Source: Sporomusa ovata DSM 2662 (GTDB lineage: Bacteria; Bacillota; Negativicutes; Sporomusales; Sporomusaceae). From it: a stretch of 64,000 nt of DNA. Below are positions 52,613 to 61,409 of the stretch, piece by piece. The position numbers and the translations under genes were made by a program. How positions within the stretch are numbered: the stretch's first letter is position 1; each line of letters starts with the position of its first letter. The notes below the pieces were generated by a model. It was not told the origin of the DNA. It worked only from the letters and a program-made list of their open reading frames with translations, and ran no database searches. The DNA lies in assembly GCF_000445445.1 (NCBI RefSeq), contig NZ_ASXP01000002.1, forward strand, positions 868,001 to 932,000. Direction: 5' to 3'.

Positions 52613-52790
52613 AGGTGAATTCAGTCCTTTCGCGAGTATTTGAGCTAATTGCTTATTATATTATACCATATTATGCAAGTTACTAATGCATAATTCTGAA
52701 ACGTTGTGCCATACTAGGAATTGCAGCTGGGTCTAAGTACAGCTATTATGCAACAGAAATAAAGTAATTGACGTCAAGGAGTTGAGTAAC

Positions 52791-52847
52791 TTGAAAATAT
52801 ATCTGAGTATACTGGCGGCAGCCTTATGTCCAGGTCTGAGAACATGA
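52791..52847 (+). CDS. Possible 18-residue leader peptide
   Basis: TTG at 52791 has CAAGGAG about ten bases upstream and reads 18 codons, ending LRT-stop. The TGA (52845-52847) overlaps the ATG of the next gene (ATGA at 52844). The next gene's own ribosome-binding site is weak, so this peptide could provide translational coupling. No homology recognised. Confidence 0.35.
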   Translation: MKIYLSILAAALCPGLRT

Positions 52848-53749
52848 GCCTGCGTGTAGGAGTTCCGCAAGGGTTATTGCATTTTCAGTATGGAACTGTA
52901 TGGGAACGGTTTTTGTCTGAATTAGGGGCCGAAGTGGTACTATCTGGTGAAACGACACGGCATACACTTGATTGTGGGAGTGTTCTTGATGAGATGTGTC
53001 TGCCGGCAAAAGTTTTTTTCGGCCATGCCTGTCAGTTGTGTGATAAGGTAGACTATTTGTTTTTGCCGCGAATTGTTAGCATTCGGCAGGGGCAATACAC
53101 ATGTCCGAAGATTATTGGCATGCCTGATGTGCTGAGAAATAATGCGGGTCAACTGCCGCCAATTATTGATACCAATATCGATATGCGGAAAAAGAGCAGG
53201 CCGTTGTACCAAGCTATTGTTACAATCGGACAGTTGTTTGGCTGCAGTGTAGTCGCAAGTCTGTATGCTTGGTTTCGGGCGTGGCAATACCGGGCGCGAA
53301 TACAGCCTGTGGGATGGGCTTATGATGGGCGGCCGCGGCTTGCCCTTATTGGTCACCCCTATATCATCTATGATCGCCAGGTTAGTCTTGACACTTTGGA
53401 AAAATTAAACAAACTAGGAATACAGGTTGTTACTCCTGAAATGGTGGAACGCGAAGAAATTAACTGTGCTGCGGCAAAACTGGAGAAGAAAATTTTTTGG
53501 TCTAATAGTCATACGCTTGCTGGTGCGGCTATGGCCCTCATGTCAGGGAGCCGCCCCTTAAGCGGCATTATTTTCATGACTTGCTTTGCCTGTGGACCAG
53601 ATGCGTTGGTAGGGGAACTTATCCGGCAAAAAGCCAGCCAACTAAATATTCCCTGCATGCAACTGTCACTTGACGAGCATACGGCAGAAGCCGGTTTAGT
53701 TACACGGCTGGAGGCCTTTAGTGACATGGTTAAGCGGAGGCAGAAATAG
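52844..53749 (+). CDS. DUF2229 / CoA-dehydratase-activase-related protein, component A
   Basis: 301 residues. It begins LRVGVPQGLLHFQYGTVWERF, then GSVLDEMCLPAKVFFGHA and FLPRIVSIRQGQYTCPK, and ends FMTCFACGPDALVGELIR and LDEHTAEAGLVTRLEAF. These match DUF2229 regions of large 2-hydroxyacyl-CoA dehydratase activase-type proteins, where the cysteines are thought to bind an iron-sulfur cluster. The ATPase domain is absent. No role has been proven for the stand-alone form. ATG 52844 is chosen; an in-frame ATG at 52826 has no ribosome-binding site. Confidence 0.7.
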   Translation: MSLRVGVPQGLLHFQYGTVWERFLSELGAEVVLSGETTRHTLDCGSVLDEMCLPAKVFFGHACQLCDKVDYLFLPRIVSIRQGQYTCPKIIGMPDVLRNNAGQLPPIIDTNIDMRKKSRPLYQAIVTIGQLFGCSVVASLYAWFRAWQYRARIQPVGWAYDGRPRLALIGHPYIIYDRQVSLDTLEKLNKLGIQVVTPEMVEREEINCAAAKLEKKIFWSNSHTLAGAAMALMSGSRPLSGIIFMTCFACGPDALVGELIRQKASQLNIPCMQLSLDEHTAEAGLVTRLEAFSDMVKRRQK

Positions 53750-54865
53750 ATGATTGTAACTTTTCCCCATATGGGAACGATGAGTATTGTCTTAAAAGCA
53801 TTATTTACTCAACTGGGATGTCAGGTTTTGGTGCCGCCGCCGATTACGAAACATACGATGGAGCTTGGGACAAGGGTATCGCCCGAAACGGTATGTTTGC
53901 CATTTAAGCTAACCTTAGGCAACTTTATTGAGGCTCTGGAACAAGGCGCCGATACGTTGGTAACTTGTGGCGGCGAGGGCCCTTGCCGTCTTGGCTATTA
54001 TGGGGTTATTCAACAAAAAATATTGGAACAGTTAGGCTATCGGTTCAGGATGATTACGGTGGAGCCTAGCTTAATAGAATCTTACCGGCAGCTTAAGTAT
54101 GTTGCTCCCCATACAAGCTGGCACCAAATATATAAGGCCTTTCAACTGGCGGGTGCTAAAATGAATCTTTTGGATGATATAAATAGTGAGGCTAATCGTC
54201 TCAGGGCTGGTGAGTCTGTACGAGGTTCTATAAATTTGCTATGGGAACAGGCTGTCAGGGAGATTGATCTCGCAGAAAGCTGCCTGGTGCTCAAGGGCTT
54301 GCGGGAAGAGTTGTTGCAAAAATTACAGGCGGTAAGGGTAGTGCAACCGTTAAATCCCCTGAGGGTTGCTATTGTGGGGGAGATATATGTAATGCTTGAA
54401 CCTTTTGTCAATCAGAATCTGGAGCGCCGTCTTGGTGACATGGGGGTTGAGGTCTCAAAGACATTGCTTTTAAGCGATTATGTTAAAGGACATTTGTTGC
54501 ACCGCCAAAGCTATGTGGAACTATATAAAAAGCTGTCGACTATAGCGGCACCGTATCTTGGTCACTATGTTGGCGGGCACGGTCTGAAAAGCATTGCGTA
54601 TACTATTTTAAAAAAGCAACAGGGCTTTGATGGAATTATTCAGGTCTATCCATTTACCTGTATGCCGGAAGTGGTAGCAAAGAATATTTTACCCAAGGTT
54701 AGTCAGGACATAGACATGCCGGTACTTACGCTTGCTTATGATGAGCAGACTGGTGAGGCTGGTATTATGACAAGACTGGAAGCTTTTATTGATTTATTAA
54801 AATATCGGCAGACTAAGCTGCGGCAGACTATCGAAATCGACAGTGAACTATCGGTTCTGCATTAA
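53750..54865 (+). CDS. DUF2229 / CoA-dehydratase-activase-related protein, component B
   Basis: 371 residues. FPHMGTMSIVLKALFTQLG, GTRVSPETVCLPFKLTLGNF and VTCGGEGPCRLGYYG carry conserved cysteines. The C-terminus YPFTCMPEVVAKNILPKV and LAYDEQTGEAGIMTRLEAF parallels the end of component A. It starts on the base after the component A stop, so the pair is surely co-expressed and probably forms a complex. It is a split relative of the benzoyl/2-hydroxyacyl-CoA dehydratase activase family. Substrate and activity unknown. Confidence 0.7.
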   Translation: MIVTFPHMGTMSIVLKALFTQLGCQVLVPPPITKHTMELGTRVSPETVCLPFKLTLGNFIEALEQGADTLVTCGGEGPCRLGYYGVIQQKILEQLGYRFRMITVEPSLIESYRQLKYVAPHTSWHQIYKAFQLAGAKMNLLDDINSEANRLRAGESVRGSINLLWEQAVREIDLAESCLVLKGLREELLQKLQAVRVVQPLNPLRVAIVGEIYVMLEPFVNQNLERRLGDMGVEVSKTLLLSDYVKGHLLHRQSYVELYKKLSTIAAPYLGHYVGGHGLKSIAYTILKKQQGFDGIIQVYPFTCMPEVVAKNILPKVSQDIDMPVLTLAYDEQTGEAGIMTRLEAFIDLLKYRQTKLRQTIEIDSELSVLH

Positions 54866-54913
54866 CAAAAGTCAAGAGCACTGAATTGCAGGGCGATTAT
54901 GCCCTGTTCCTTT

Positions 54914-55063
54914 TTTATAAGATAAGTATAAGTTTTTTGAACCGCAGAGACGCAGAGTACACAGAGTACGCAGAGGGAATGTTCTTGATATACATCTCCC
55001 CTCTGCGCTTTCTGTACTTTGCGGTTAGAGCCGTATCCTCAAGGGCGCGATAGCGCTTTTTTA
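54914..55063. repeat. About 150-bp dispersed repeat (AACCGCAGAG type), copy 2
   Basis: It matches copy 1 (14207-14350) block by block, with an extra GTACACAGA unit. It can fold as a long hairpin between AACCGCAGAG and TTTGCGGTT, and ends with TATCCTCAAGGGCGCGATAG. It fills most of the gap between the DUF2229 pair and tilS; nothing else was seen there. Confidence 0.8.
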
Positions 55064-55173
55064 ATAGGTGTAGGGATAATGGTTAATTAAGGCAGGAAAT
55101 TTTGCTTTGCGGCGCGAATGGAAAACTAAAATACCAACAAAGACTAATACAAGTAGGAAGCTAGGTATAATAG

Positions 55174-56565
55174 ATGCTTAATAAGGTAAAAACATGGCTT
55201 AACAACTATCGGCTTGTTAAGCCAGGCGGCCGAATTTTGGCCGCCTGTTCGGGTGGACCGGATTCGTTGGCCTTGGTTCATATTCTACATAGGCTGAAAG
55301 ATGAGCATGGTTTTAGTTTGGCTGTAGCCCATGTAAATCATATGCTGCGCCCGGAGGCGCCCGGGGAAGCTGAATTTGTTGAGGCTTTTTCAACTAGCCT
55401 TGGACTAAAGTGTTTCGTTACGGCTATTGATGTATCAGCCTATAGTAAGGCTAATAAAATATCATCACAGGAGGAGGCTGCACGGCTACTTAGATATCAG
55501 TGTTTGCGCAGAATTGCCGCCGCATGGGGCGGTGCGATGATTGCCACAGGCCATCATCGCGATGATCAAGTGGAAACTGTATTGCTTAATTTCTTGCGCG
55601 GGGCAGGTAGTGGCGGGCTTAGGGGGATGAAACCTCTAAACGGTGATGTTATACGCCCGCTGCTTGCGGTCAGTCGTCCGGAGATTGAGGCTTATTGTGA
55701 AGAACAGGGGTTGCAGCCGCGGCGTGACAGCTCAAATTTTTCCACAGAGTACCGGAGGAACCGGATTAGATTAGAACTATTGCCTGTTTTGGAGAAAAGC
55801 TATAATCCAGCCATTCGGGAGGCTATCTGGCGGTTGGCTTCGTTGGTTGGTGATGAACATGATTATATTTGTGGGGAAGCTGCTAAACTATGGGGCAATG
55901 TGGCGAAAGCGGGAGACTGTGTGGTTATTGAAAGCCAGGGGTTAGCCGCTTTACCTATAGCATTACAGCGAGAGTTAATCAGGCAGGCAATTGAGAAAAA
56001 ACGTGGTTCCTTGACAGGAATAAGCTTTGAGCATGTGGAAAAATTACTTACTATGGTACTTTCCGGCACAGTAGGTTCTTTGTTGACCTTACCTGGCGGC
56101 TATATTGCCAGAAAAACATATACAGGTCTTGTGGTGGAGAACGGCGTTTTGTATCCATCTAAGCCTGTGTGTACAAAAAAGCTTAAAACAGTAACGGTTG
56201 TGATACCTGGCAGTACGACTATTGGTAGTAGTACAATAGTGGCAGAGCTGGCGACAGCACTGCCACTAAAAAAAGGGAAAAATAGTGCAGCCTTTGATCT
56301 TGAAAAGTTGACCTTGCCGCTCGTTGTGCGGTCAAGAGCTCCTGGGGATAGATTTCGTCCAGCGGGACTTAATGGCAGCAAAAAACTCAAAAATTTCTTT
56401 ATTGATGATAAGATTCCTGAAGCGGTGCGCAACTTTGTTCCCATTGTTGCCGACCAACATGAAATTATCTGGGTTGCCGGTTATCGCCAAAGCGAGCATG
56501 CCCGGATTACTGAAACTACGAAAAAAATCTTGCAGCTTACCATTACTAAACAGGAGGAATTTTGA
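55174..56565 (+). CDS. tilS: tRNA(Ile)-lysidine synthase
   Basis: 463 residues. The N-terminal PP-loop ATP pyrophosphatase has Ser26-Gly-Gly-Pro-Asp-Ser31 (ACSGGPDSLAL), followed by AVAHVNHMLRPEA, ATGHHRDDQVETVLLNFLRG and RNRIRLELLP. C-terminal TilS domains (LVVRSRAPGDRFRPAGLNG, KKLKNFFIDDKIPE) recognise tRNA. It converts C34 of tRNA-Ile(CAU) to lysidine. The ribosome-binding site before ATG 55174 is modest. Conserved order tilS-hpt-ftsH. Confidence 0.95.
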   Translation: MLNKVKTWLNNYRLVKPGGRILAACSGGPDSLALVHILHRLKDEHGFSLAVAHVNHMLRPEAPGEAEFVEAFSTSLGLKCFVTAIDVSAYSKANKISSQEEAARLLRYQCLRRIAAAWGGAMIATGHHRDDQVETVLLNFLRGAGSGGLRGMKPLNGDVIRPLLAVSRPEIEAYCEEQGLQPRRDSSNFSTEYRRNRIRLELLPVLEKSYNPAIREAIWRLASLVGDEHDYICGEAAKLWGNVAKAGDCVVIESQGLAALPIALQRELIRQAIEKKRGSLTGISFEHVEKLLTMVLSGTVGSLLTLPGGYIARKTYTGLVVENGVLYPSKPVCTKKLKTVTVVIPGSTTIGSSTIVAELATALPLKKGKNSAAFDLEKLTLPLVVRSRAPGDRFRPAGLNGSKKLKNFFIDDKIPEAVRNFVPIVADQHEIIWVAGYRQSEHARITETTKKILQLTITKQEEF

Positions 56566-56567
56566 AT

Positions 56568-57119
56568 ATGAGTAATAATATGATGGATGATCTGGAGAAG
56601 ATATTAGTTAGTGAGACAGAAGTGGCTAGCCGGATTAAAGAACTGGGCGAAGCAATTACCCAGGATTATGCAGGCAAAGAAATATTGATGATTGGTGTTT
56701 TGCGGGGCGCGGTAATCTTTATGGCAGATTTGGCCCGGGCTATCAAGTTGCCGGTAGCCATTGACTTTATGGCCGTATCCAGCTATGGTTCTACTACTTC
56801 CTCCAGCGGCGTTGTTCGGATTTTAAAAGATCTTGATGAGGATGTGGAGAATAAGCATGTGCTTATCGTAGAAGACATTATTGACTCGGGGTTGACCTTA
56901 AACTATCTCATGGAAAATTTGTGGTCCCGTAAACCAGCCAGTATTAAGATTTGTACGCTCTTAAATAAGCCTGATCGCCGGAAGGTGGAGGTGCCAATTG
57001 CTTACAATGGTTTTACTATCCCGGACTACTTTGTCGTTGGCTATGGATTAGACTTTGCGGAAAAATATCGCAACTTTCCTTTTATCGGGGTACTAAAACC
57101 AGAAGCGTACGAGGGATAA
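56568..57119 (+). CDS. hpt: Hypoxanthine-guanine phosphoribosyltransferase
   Basis: 183 residues. PRPP-binding motif VLIVEDIIDSGLTLNYL, with ILMIGVLRGAVIFMADLAR and VVGYGLDFAEKYRNFPFIGV. It salvages hypoxanthine and guanine to IMP and GMP. ATG 56568 has AGGAGG ten bases upstream. An in-frame TTG at 56562 overlaps the tilS stop and is less favoured. Confidence 0.95.
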   Translation: MSNNMMDDLEKILVSETEVASRIKELGEAITQDYAGKEILMIGVLRGAVIFMADLARAIKLPVAIDFMAVSSYGSTTSSSGVVRILKDLDEDVENKHVLIVEDIIDSGLTLNYLMENLWSRKPASIKICTLLNKPDRRKVEVPIAYNGFTIPDYFVVGYGLDFAEKYRNFPFIGVLKPEAYEG

Positions 57120-57133
57120 ATGCTTTTCCTTAA

Positions 57134-57162
57134 TTGTCAATTTTTATTTAGTATGCTATAAT
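57134..57162 (+). promoter_or_regulatory. SigA-type promoter of ftsH
   Basis: TTGTCA at 57134-57139, 17-bp spacer, TATAAT at 57157-57162, with an extended TGC (57154-57156) before the -10 element. Confidence 0.7.
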
Positions 57163-57229
57163 TATGCGATATGAATGGTAACAGGTCTTTAATGCCGTTT
57201 GTGTGGTCCAGCGAGAGGAGGGCTACTTG

Positions 57230-59149
57230 TTGAACAAGTTTTTTCGAAATGTCAGTTTTTACTTGTTGATTATCATTATAGCCATATCGATAATCGACTA
57301 TTATTCATCACGGACGACACCCAAGCAAGAAGTTAGTTACACTCAATTCCTGAAACAGGTTGAAGAGCAAAAGGTTGAGCGGGTAACGATTGTTGACAAT
57401 ACTATTCGCGGTAAGCTGCAGGATGGGCAGGAGTTTTCGACTATTACTCCAAACGATCCGACGCTAATCAACCAGCTTAGGGAAAAAGGTGTTGATATTA
57501 AGGCGGAACAGCCGCCACAGCCACCGTGGTGGACAACAATTTTTTCTTCGATTTTACCAATTCTCTTGTTAATTGGTGTGTGGTTTTTTATCATGCAGCA
57601 GACGCAAGGTGGCGGTAACCGGGTTATGTCTTTTGGTAAATCCCGGGCTAAACTGCATGGTGAGGATAAGACTAAGGTCACATTTAGTGATGTGGCTGGA
57701 GCTGATGAAGCCAAGCAGGATCTGGAAGAGGTCGTTGAATTCTTAAAGCATCCCAAAAAATTCAACGACTTAGGGGCGCGTATCCCTAAAGGTGTACTCT
57801 TATTTGGGCCGCCAGGCACAGGTAAAACGTTACTAGCCCGTGCAGTAGCCGGTGAAGCGGGTGTACCCTTCTTTAGTATTAGTGGCTCCGACTTTGTGGA
57901 GATGTTTGTTGGTGTAGGTGCGTCCAGGGTGCGTGACTTGTTTGAACAAGCTAAGAAAAGTGCTCCCTGTATTGTGTTTATTGACGAAATTGATGCCGTC
58001 GGCCGCCAGCGGGGCGCAGGCCTAGGCGGTGGTCATGACGAGCGGGAACAGACTCTAAACCAACTGCTTGTTGAGATGGATGGTTTTGGGGTTAATGAAG
58101 GCATAATTATTATTGCCGCCACCAACCGCCCTGATATTCTTGACCCGGCACTCTTGCGTCCTGGCCGGTTTGACCGCCAGATTGTGGTTGATCGTCCTGA
58201 TGTCAAAGGTCGTCAGGAAATACTTAAGGTGCATACCAAAGGTAAGCCTGTCGGCGAGAATGTTGATCTGGACGTTTTGGCGCGGCGCACCCCTGGTTTT
58301 ACTGGCGCAGACTTAAGTAATCTGGTTAACGAAGCCGCGTTACTAGCGGCAAGACGTAGTAAACGGCGTATTGAAATGCCGGAAATGGAAGAAGCCGTTG
58401 AACGGGTCGTAGCAGGACCTGAACGCAAATCTAAAGTCATCAGTGATAAAGAAAAAAGGCTGACTGCTTATCATGAAGCAGGTCATGCTCTTGTTGGTAT
58501 GATGCTTACTCATACTGATCCTGTGCATAAAGTTTCTATTATTCCTCGCGGACGGGCAGGCGGTTATACGCTGATGCTGCCGAAGGAAGACCGTTACTAT
58601 GCTACCAAGACTGAACTTTTAGAGCAACTTAATACACTCCTTGGTGGGCGGGTTGCAGAGGCTGTTGTATTGGGTGAAATTAGCACCGGTGCGCAAAATG
58701 ATTTAGAACGTGCTACTGATTTGACGCGCAAGATGATTACTGAGTACGGTATGAGTGAAGTTTTAGGGCCGATTACCTTTGGCCGTCGCCAGGAACAACA
58801 AGTTTTCCTGGGACGGGATATTTCCCGTGATCGCAATTATAGCGAAGAAGTAGCTTCTTCAATTGATAAGGAAGTTAGGCGGTTGATTGATGCGGCCTAT
58901 GCTAAAACCGAAGAGATGCTTAAAGATAATATTGATAAGCTGCATCTAGTTGCTGAGGCTCTTTTAGAACGCGAAACCCTCGAAGGCGAGGAATTAGCAC
59001 AACTGTTAGACCAAGGAAAAATAACTAAAAAGCAAAATGATAGTGATGATAATTCGCCGCCTGCTGCTATACCACCAGTTACGGCACAAACTGATCCAGA
59101 TACCGAAACTGGGCCCAAAATTGTCTATAGTTTTGGTTTGGCTGAATAA
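57230..59149 (+). CDS. ftsH: ATP-dependent zinc metalloprotease FtsH
   Basis: 639 residues. Two N-terminal helices flank a small extracytoplasmic domain (about 30-105). The AAA+ domain has Walker A GPPGTGKT (193-200), Walker B CIVFIDEIDAVG and the second-region-of-homology ALLRPGRFDRQ. The M41 protease has the zinc site His415-Glu416-x2-His419 (HEAGH). It degrades membrane and regulatory proteins. TTG at 57230 follows GAGGAGGG; a longer in-frame GTG reading is not supported. It has its own promoter after hpt. Confidence 0.97.
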   Translation: MNKFFRNVSFYLLIIIIAISIIDYYSSRTTPKQEVSYTQFLKQVEEQKVERVTIVDNTIRGKLQDGQEFSTITPNDPTLINQLREKGVDIKAEQPPQPPWWTTIFSSILPILLLIGVWFFIMQQTQGGGNRVMSFGKSRAKLHGEDKTKVTFSDVAGADEAKQDLEEVVEFLKHPKKFNDLGARIPKGVLLFGPPGTGKTLLARAVAGEAGVPFFSISGSDFVEMFVGVGASRVRDLFEQAKKSAPCIVFIDEIDAVGRQRGAGLGGGHDEREQTLNQLLVEMDGFGVNEGIIIIAATNRPDILDPALLRPGRFDRQIVVDRPDVKGRQEILKVHTKGKPVGENVDLDVLARRTPGFTGADLSNLVNEAALLAARRSKRRIEMPEMEEAVERVVAGPERKSKVISDKEKRLTAYHEAGHALVGMMLTHTDPVHKVSIIPRGRAGGYTLMLPKEDRYYATKTELLEQLNTLLGGRVAEAVVLGEISTGAQNDLERATDLTRKMITEYGMSEVLGPITFGRRQEQQVFLGRDISRDRNYSEEVASSIDKEVRRLIDAAYAKTEEMLKDNIDKLHLVAEALLERETLEGEELAQLLDQGKITKKQNDSDDNSPPAAIPPVTAQTDPDTETGPKIVYSFGLAE

Positions 59150-59163
59150 CACTATTGATGTTA

Positions 59164-59194
59164 AATAACAGCAGGGGATATCCCTGCTGTTATT
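59164..59194 (+). terminator. Hairpin after ftsH
   Basis: A 13-bp perfect stem at 59164-59176/59182-59194 with a five-base loop, followed by a mixed T-rich stretch. Confidence 0.7.
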
Positions 59195-59222
59195 GTTATT
59201 AAAATTAGACTGGAGGGTTAAT

Positions 59223-60317
59223 TTGAAGAGGCTGCTTTTATTAATTTCTATTGCTATGTTATTGTTTTCCGGCATTTTACAGGCTGCGCCAGCTGTTTCG
59301 CCTGTGGAGTATGAAAAGGGTGTTGTGATATTTGTTGGACCATTTGATCAGTCTATGCAAAAACAGTATCAGATGGGTAAGGGCGAACTGGTCAGTATTC
59401 AGTTGACTAGTGGTCCAGAGGCTGGCAATGTTGTGGATACCTTTAACTTTATATCAGAGCGTTCCCCGTTTGAAATCAGAGTCAAAGCCGGCGATAAAGT
59501 TATTGTCGCAGTCACCCACGATTTTGGTAAAACTAATTATCATGTCAGCGATTTTGACCGCTTTGATTATGTATATTTATTGGCTGGGTTATTTGTGTTG
59601 GTACTGGTGGTATTTGGCCGTTTTATCGGGGCCAAGTCAGTGTTGGTCATTGCATTTTCTATGCTGTTGATTTTTAAGTTTTTTATTGGCCAAGTGATGA
59701 ATAACCAATACAGTCTGACGCTGCTAACACTGGTAGTAGCGGCTATTATTGCAGTGATTACACAGCTTGTGGTAAGCGGCTTTTCCAAAAAGACACTGGC
59801 TGCTGTATTGGGTACTATCGGTGGGGTGGCAGTAGCTGGCCTGTTATCAATGTTGTCCATTAAATTTATGCATCTAACAGGATTGGATTCGGAAGAGGCT
59901 ATGTTGCTAAAGGCAGCGGTACTGTCGCAGATTGATTTTCAAGGAGTGCTCTTTGCTGGCATGGTTTTTGGTGCCCTGGGGGCTGTTATGGATGTCACCA
60001 TCTCTATTGCTTCGGCGGTGTATGAAGTAAAATATGTCCAACCGGCCATCCGTTTTAAAGAACTGGTCCAGGCGGGCATGAATGTCGGACGGGATATCAT
60101 GGGTACTATGTCTAATACCTTAATTCTAGCCTATGCAGGCAGTTCATTGCCGCTTATGCTGCTAATCGCTTCGCAACAGAATGTGCCTATGCTAAAAATA
60201 TTAAACTTAAACATGATTGTCACCGAGTTTGCCCGGGCACTAACGGGCAGTATCGGTCTTATTTGCGCGATACCATTAACCGCAATAATCACAGCGCTGC
60301 TGTTGAATAGAAAGTAA
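59223..60317 (+). CDS. YibE/F family membrane protein
   Basis: 364 residues. A signal-like N-terminal helix and a beta-rich extracytoplasmic part (about 20-115) precede about seven helices. Family motifs: YLLAGLFVLVLVVFGRFIGA, ALGAVMDVTISIASAVYEV and GMNVGRDIMGTMSNTLILAY. The YibE/F family has no established function; transport is suspected. TTG 59223 follows TGGAGGG. It is co-directional with ftsH but separated by a hairpin. Confidence 0.82.
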   Translation: MKRLLLLISIAMLLFSGILQAAPAVSPVEYEKGVVIFVGPFDQSMQKQYQMGKGELVSIQLTSGPEAGNVVDTFNFISERSPFEIRVKAGDKVIVAVTHDFGKTNYHVSDFDRFDYVYLLAGLFVLVLVVFGRFIGAKSVLVIAFSMLLIFKFFIGQVMNNQYSLTLLTLVVAAIIAVITQLVVSGFSKKTLAAVLGTIGGVAVAGLLSMLSIKFMHLTGLDSEEAMLLKAAVLSQIDFQGVLFAGMVFGALGAVMDVTISIASAVYEVKYVQPAIRFKELVQAGMNVGRDIMGTMSNTLILAYAGSSLPLMLLIASQQNVPMLKILNLNMIVTEFARALTGSIGLICAIPLTAIITALLLNRK

Positions 60318-60335
60318 AGAACAGGGGGAGAATTT

Positions 60336-61406
60336 ATGGATTGGATAAAACCATGCCGGGCTACGGGGCTTGGCAGTTTGCCATATCAGGATGAATTGGC
60401 AGCAATCAAGCTAATTGCCGCGGCGATGCCGCATTGGCCGCACTGGCCACAGCTGCCGGCCAAGATTCCGGAACAGGGATTTCTTGTGCAATATGTACAG
60501 CCGCTCATTAAACTAGGGGTATTAACAGTTCAACCAGTAAAAGACCCTGTATTTTGCCGCCAGGAAGCTGATTGGGATATGAAAGCAGCGAACTTTTATG
60601 AAAAATATTTGGAATTTATCGAGAAACAGTCTGCTGCGACACAGACGTTTGCGCTAACAGGGGAAGCCTTTGCTGGTATGGAGTATTTTTTGAGTAACTT
60701 CGCTAGTTATTTTCCGCAAGCAGAAGGTGTGAAGGGACATGTTAGTGGACCTCTGACAGTGGGACTACAGATTAAAGATGAGCGGGGACGAGCTTGTTTT
60801 TATGATGAAACATTGCGAGATATCTTGATAAAGTGCTTGGCTGTTGAGGCCATCTTTGAGGCCAGACGTCTCAAAACCCTTGGGTTACCAGTAATGATTT
60901 TTATTGATGATCCGTCTTTATTCCTCATAGGGTCATCTAGCTATATTACGTTGACCAGGGAAGTAGCTTCGGCTGCACTGGCCACTATTATAGAGGCTTT
61001 GCATGCCGAAGATGTCAAAGTAGGGGTGCATGCCTGTGCCGGTATTGATTGGTCGATTTTGTTTGACTTACCAGTTGATGTAATAAGCTTTGATGCCTAT
61101 CATTATTTTACTGGTATGGCGCTACAGGCAGAGAGGTTGGCAGGGTATTTGAGCCGGGGTGGGAAGCTGGCTTGGGGACTTGTACCAACTTCTGATGAAG
61201 CGTGGCAGGAAACACCAGATTCCATCCTGGCGCGGTTTGAGCAGCAATGCACAGAACTGGCTAACCGAGGCATTGACAGCATTGTTTTGCGCCAAAATAT
61301 AATTTGGACGCCTAGTTGTGGAACAGGGGCGCTGCCGGTGCCGTTAGCGGAATATATCTATAATTTGATTAAGGAAATTGGAACAATAAACATTTTGGGG
61401 GATTAA
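60336..61406 (+). CDS. MetE/UROD-fold methyltransferase-like protein
   Basis: 356 residues. The pattern ATGLGSLPYQDE, GHVSGPLTVGLQI, IFIDDPSLFLIG and DVISFDAYHYF follows the cobalamin-independent methionine synthase C-terminal (UROD/MetE-like) fold. The zinc-ligand pattern is retained as His232-x-Cys234 (HAC) and a distal Cys328 (PSCGTGALP). It therefore probably handles a thiol methyl transfer; the methyl donor and acceptor are unknown. GGGGGAG precedes the ATG. It is followed three bases later by birA, so they share a transcript. Confidence 0.75.
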   Translation: MDWIKPCRATGLGSLPYQDELAAIKLIAAAMPHWPHWPQLPAKIPEQGFLVQYVQPLIKLGVLTVQPVKDPVFCRQEADWDMKAANFYEKYLEFIEKQSAATQTFALTGEAFAGMEYFLSNFASYFPQAEGVKGHVSGPLTVGLQIKDERGRACFYDETLRDILIKCLAVEAIFEARRLKTLGLPVMIFIDDPSLFLIGSSSYITLTREVASAALATIIEALHAEDVKVGVHACAGIDWSILFDLPVDVISFDAYHYFTGMALQAERLAGYLSRGGKLAWGLVPTSDEAWQETPDSILARFEQQCTELANRGIDSIVLRQNIIWTPSCGTGALPVPLAEYIYNLIKEIGTINILGD

Positions 61407-61409
61407 GCA

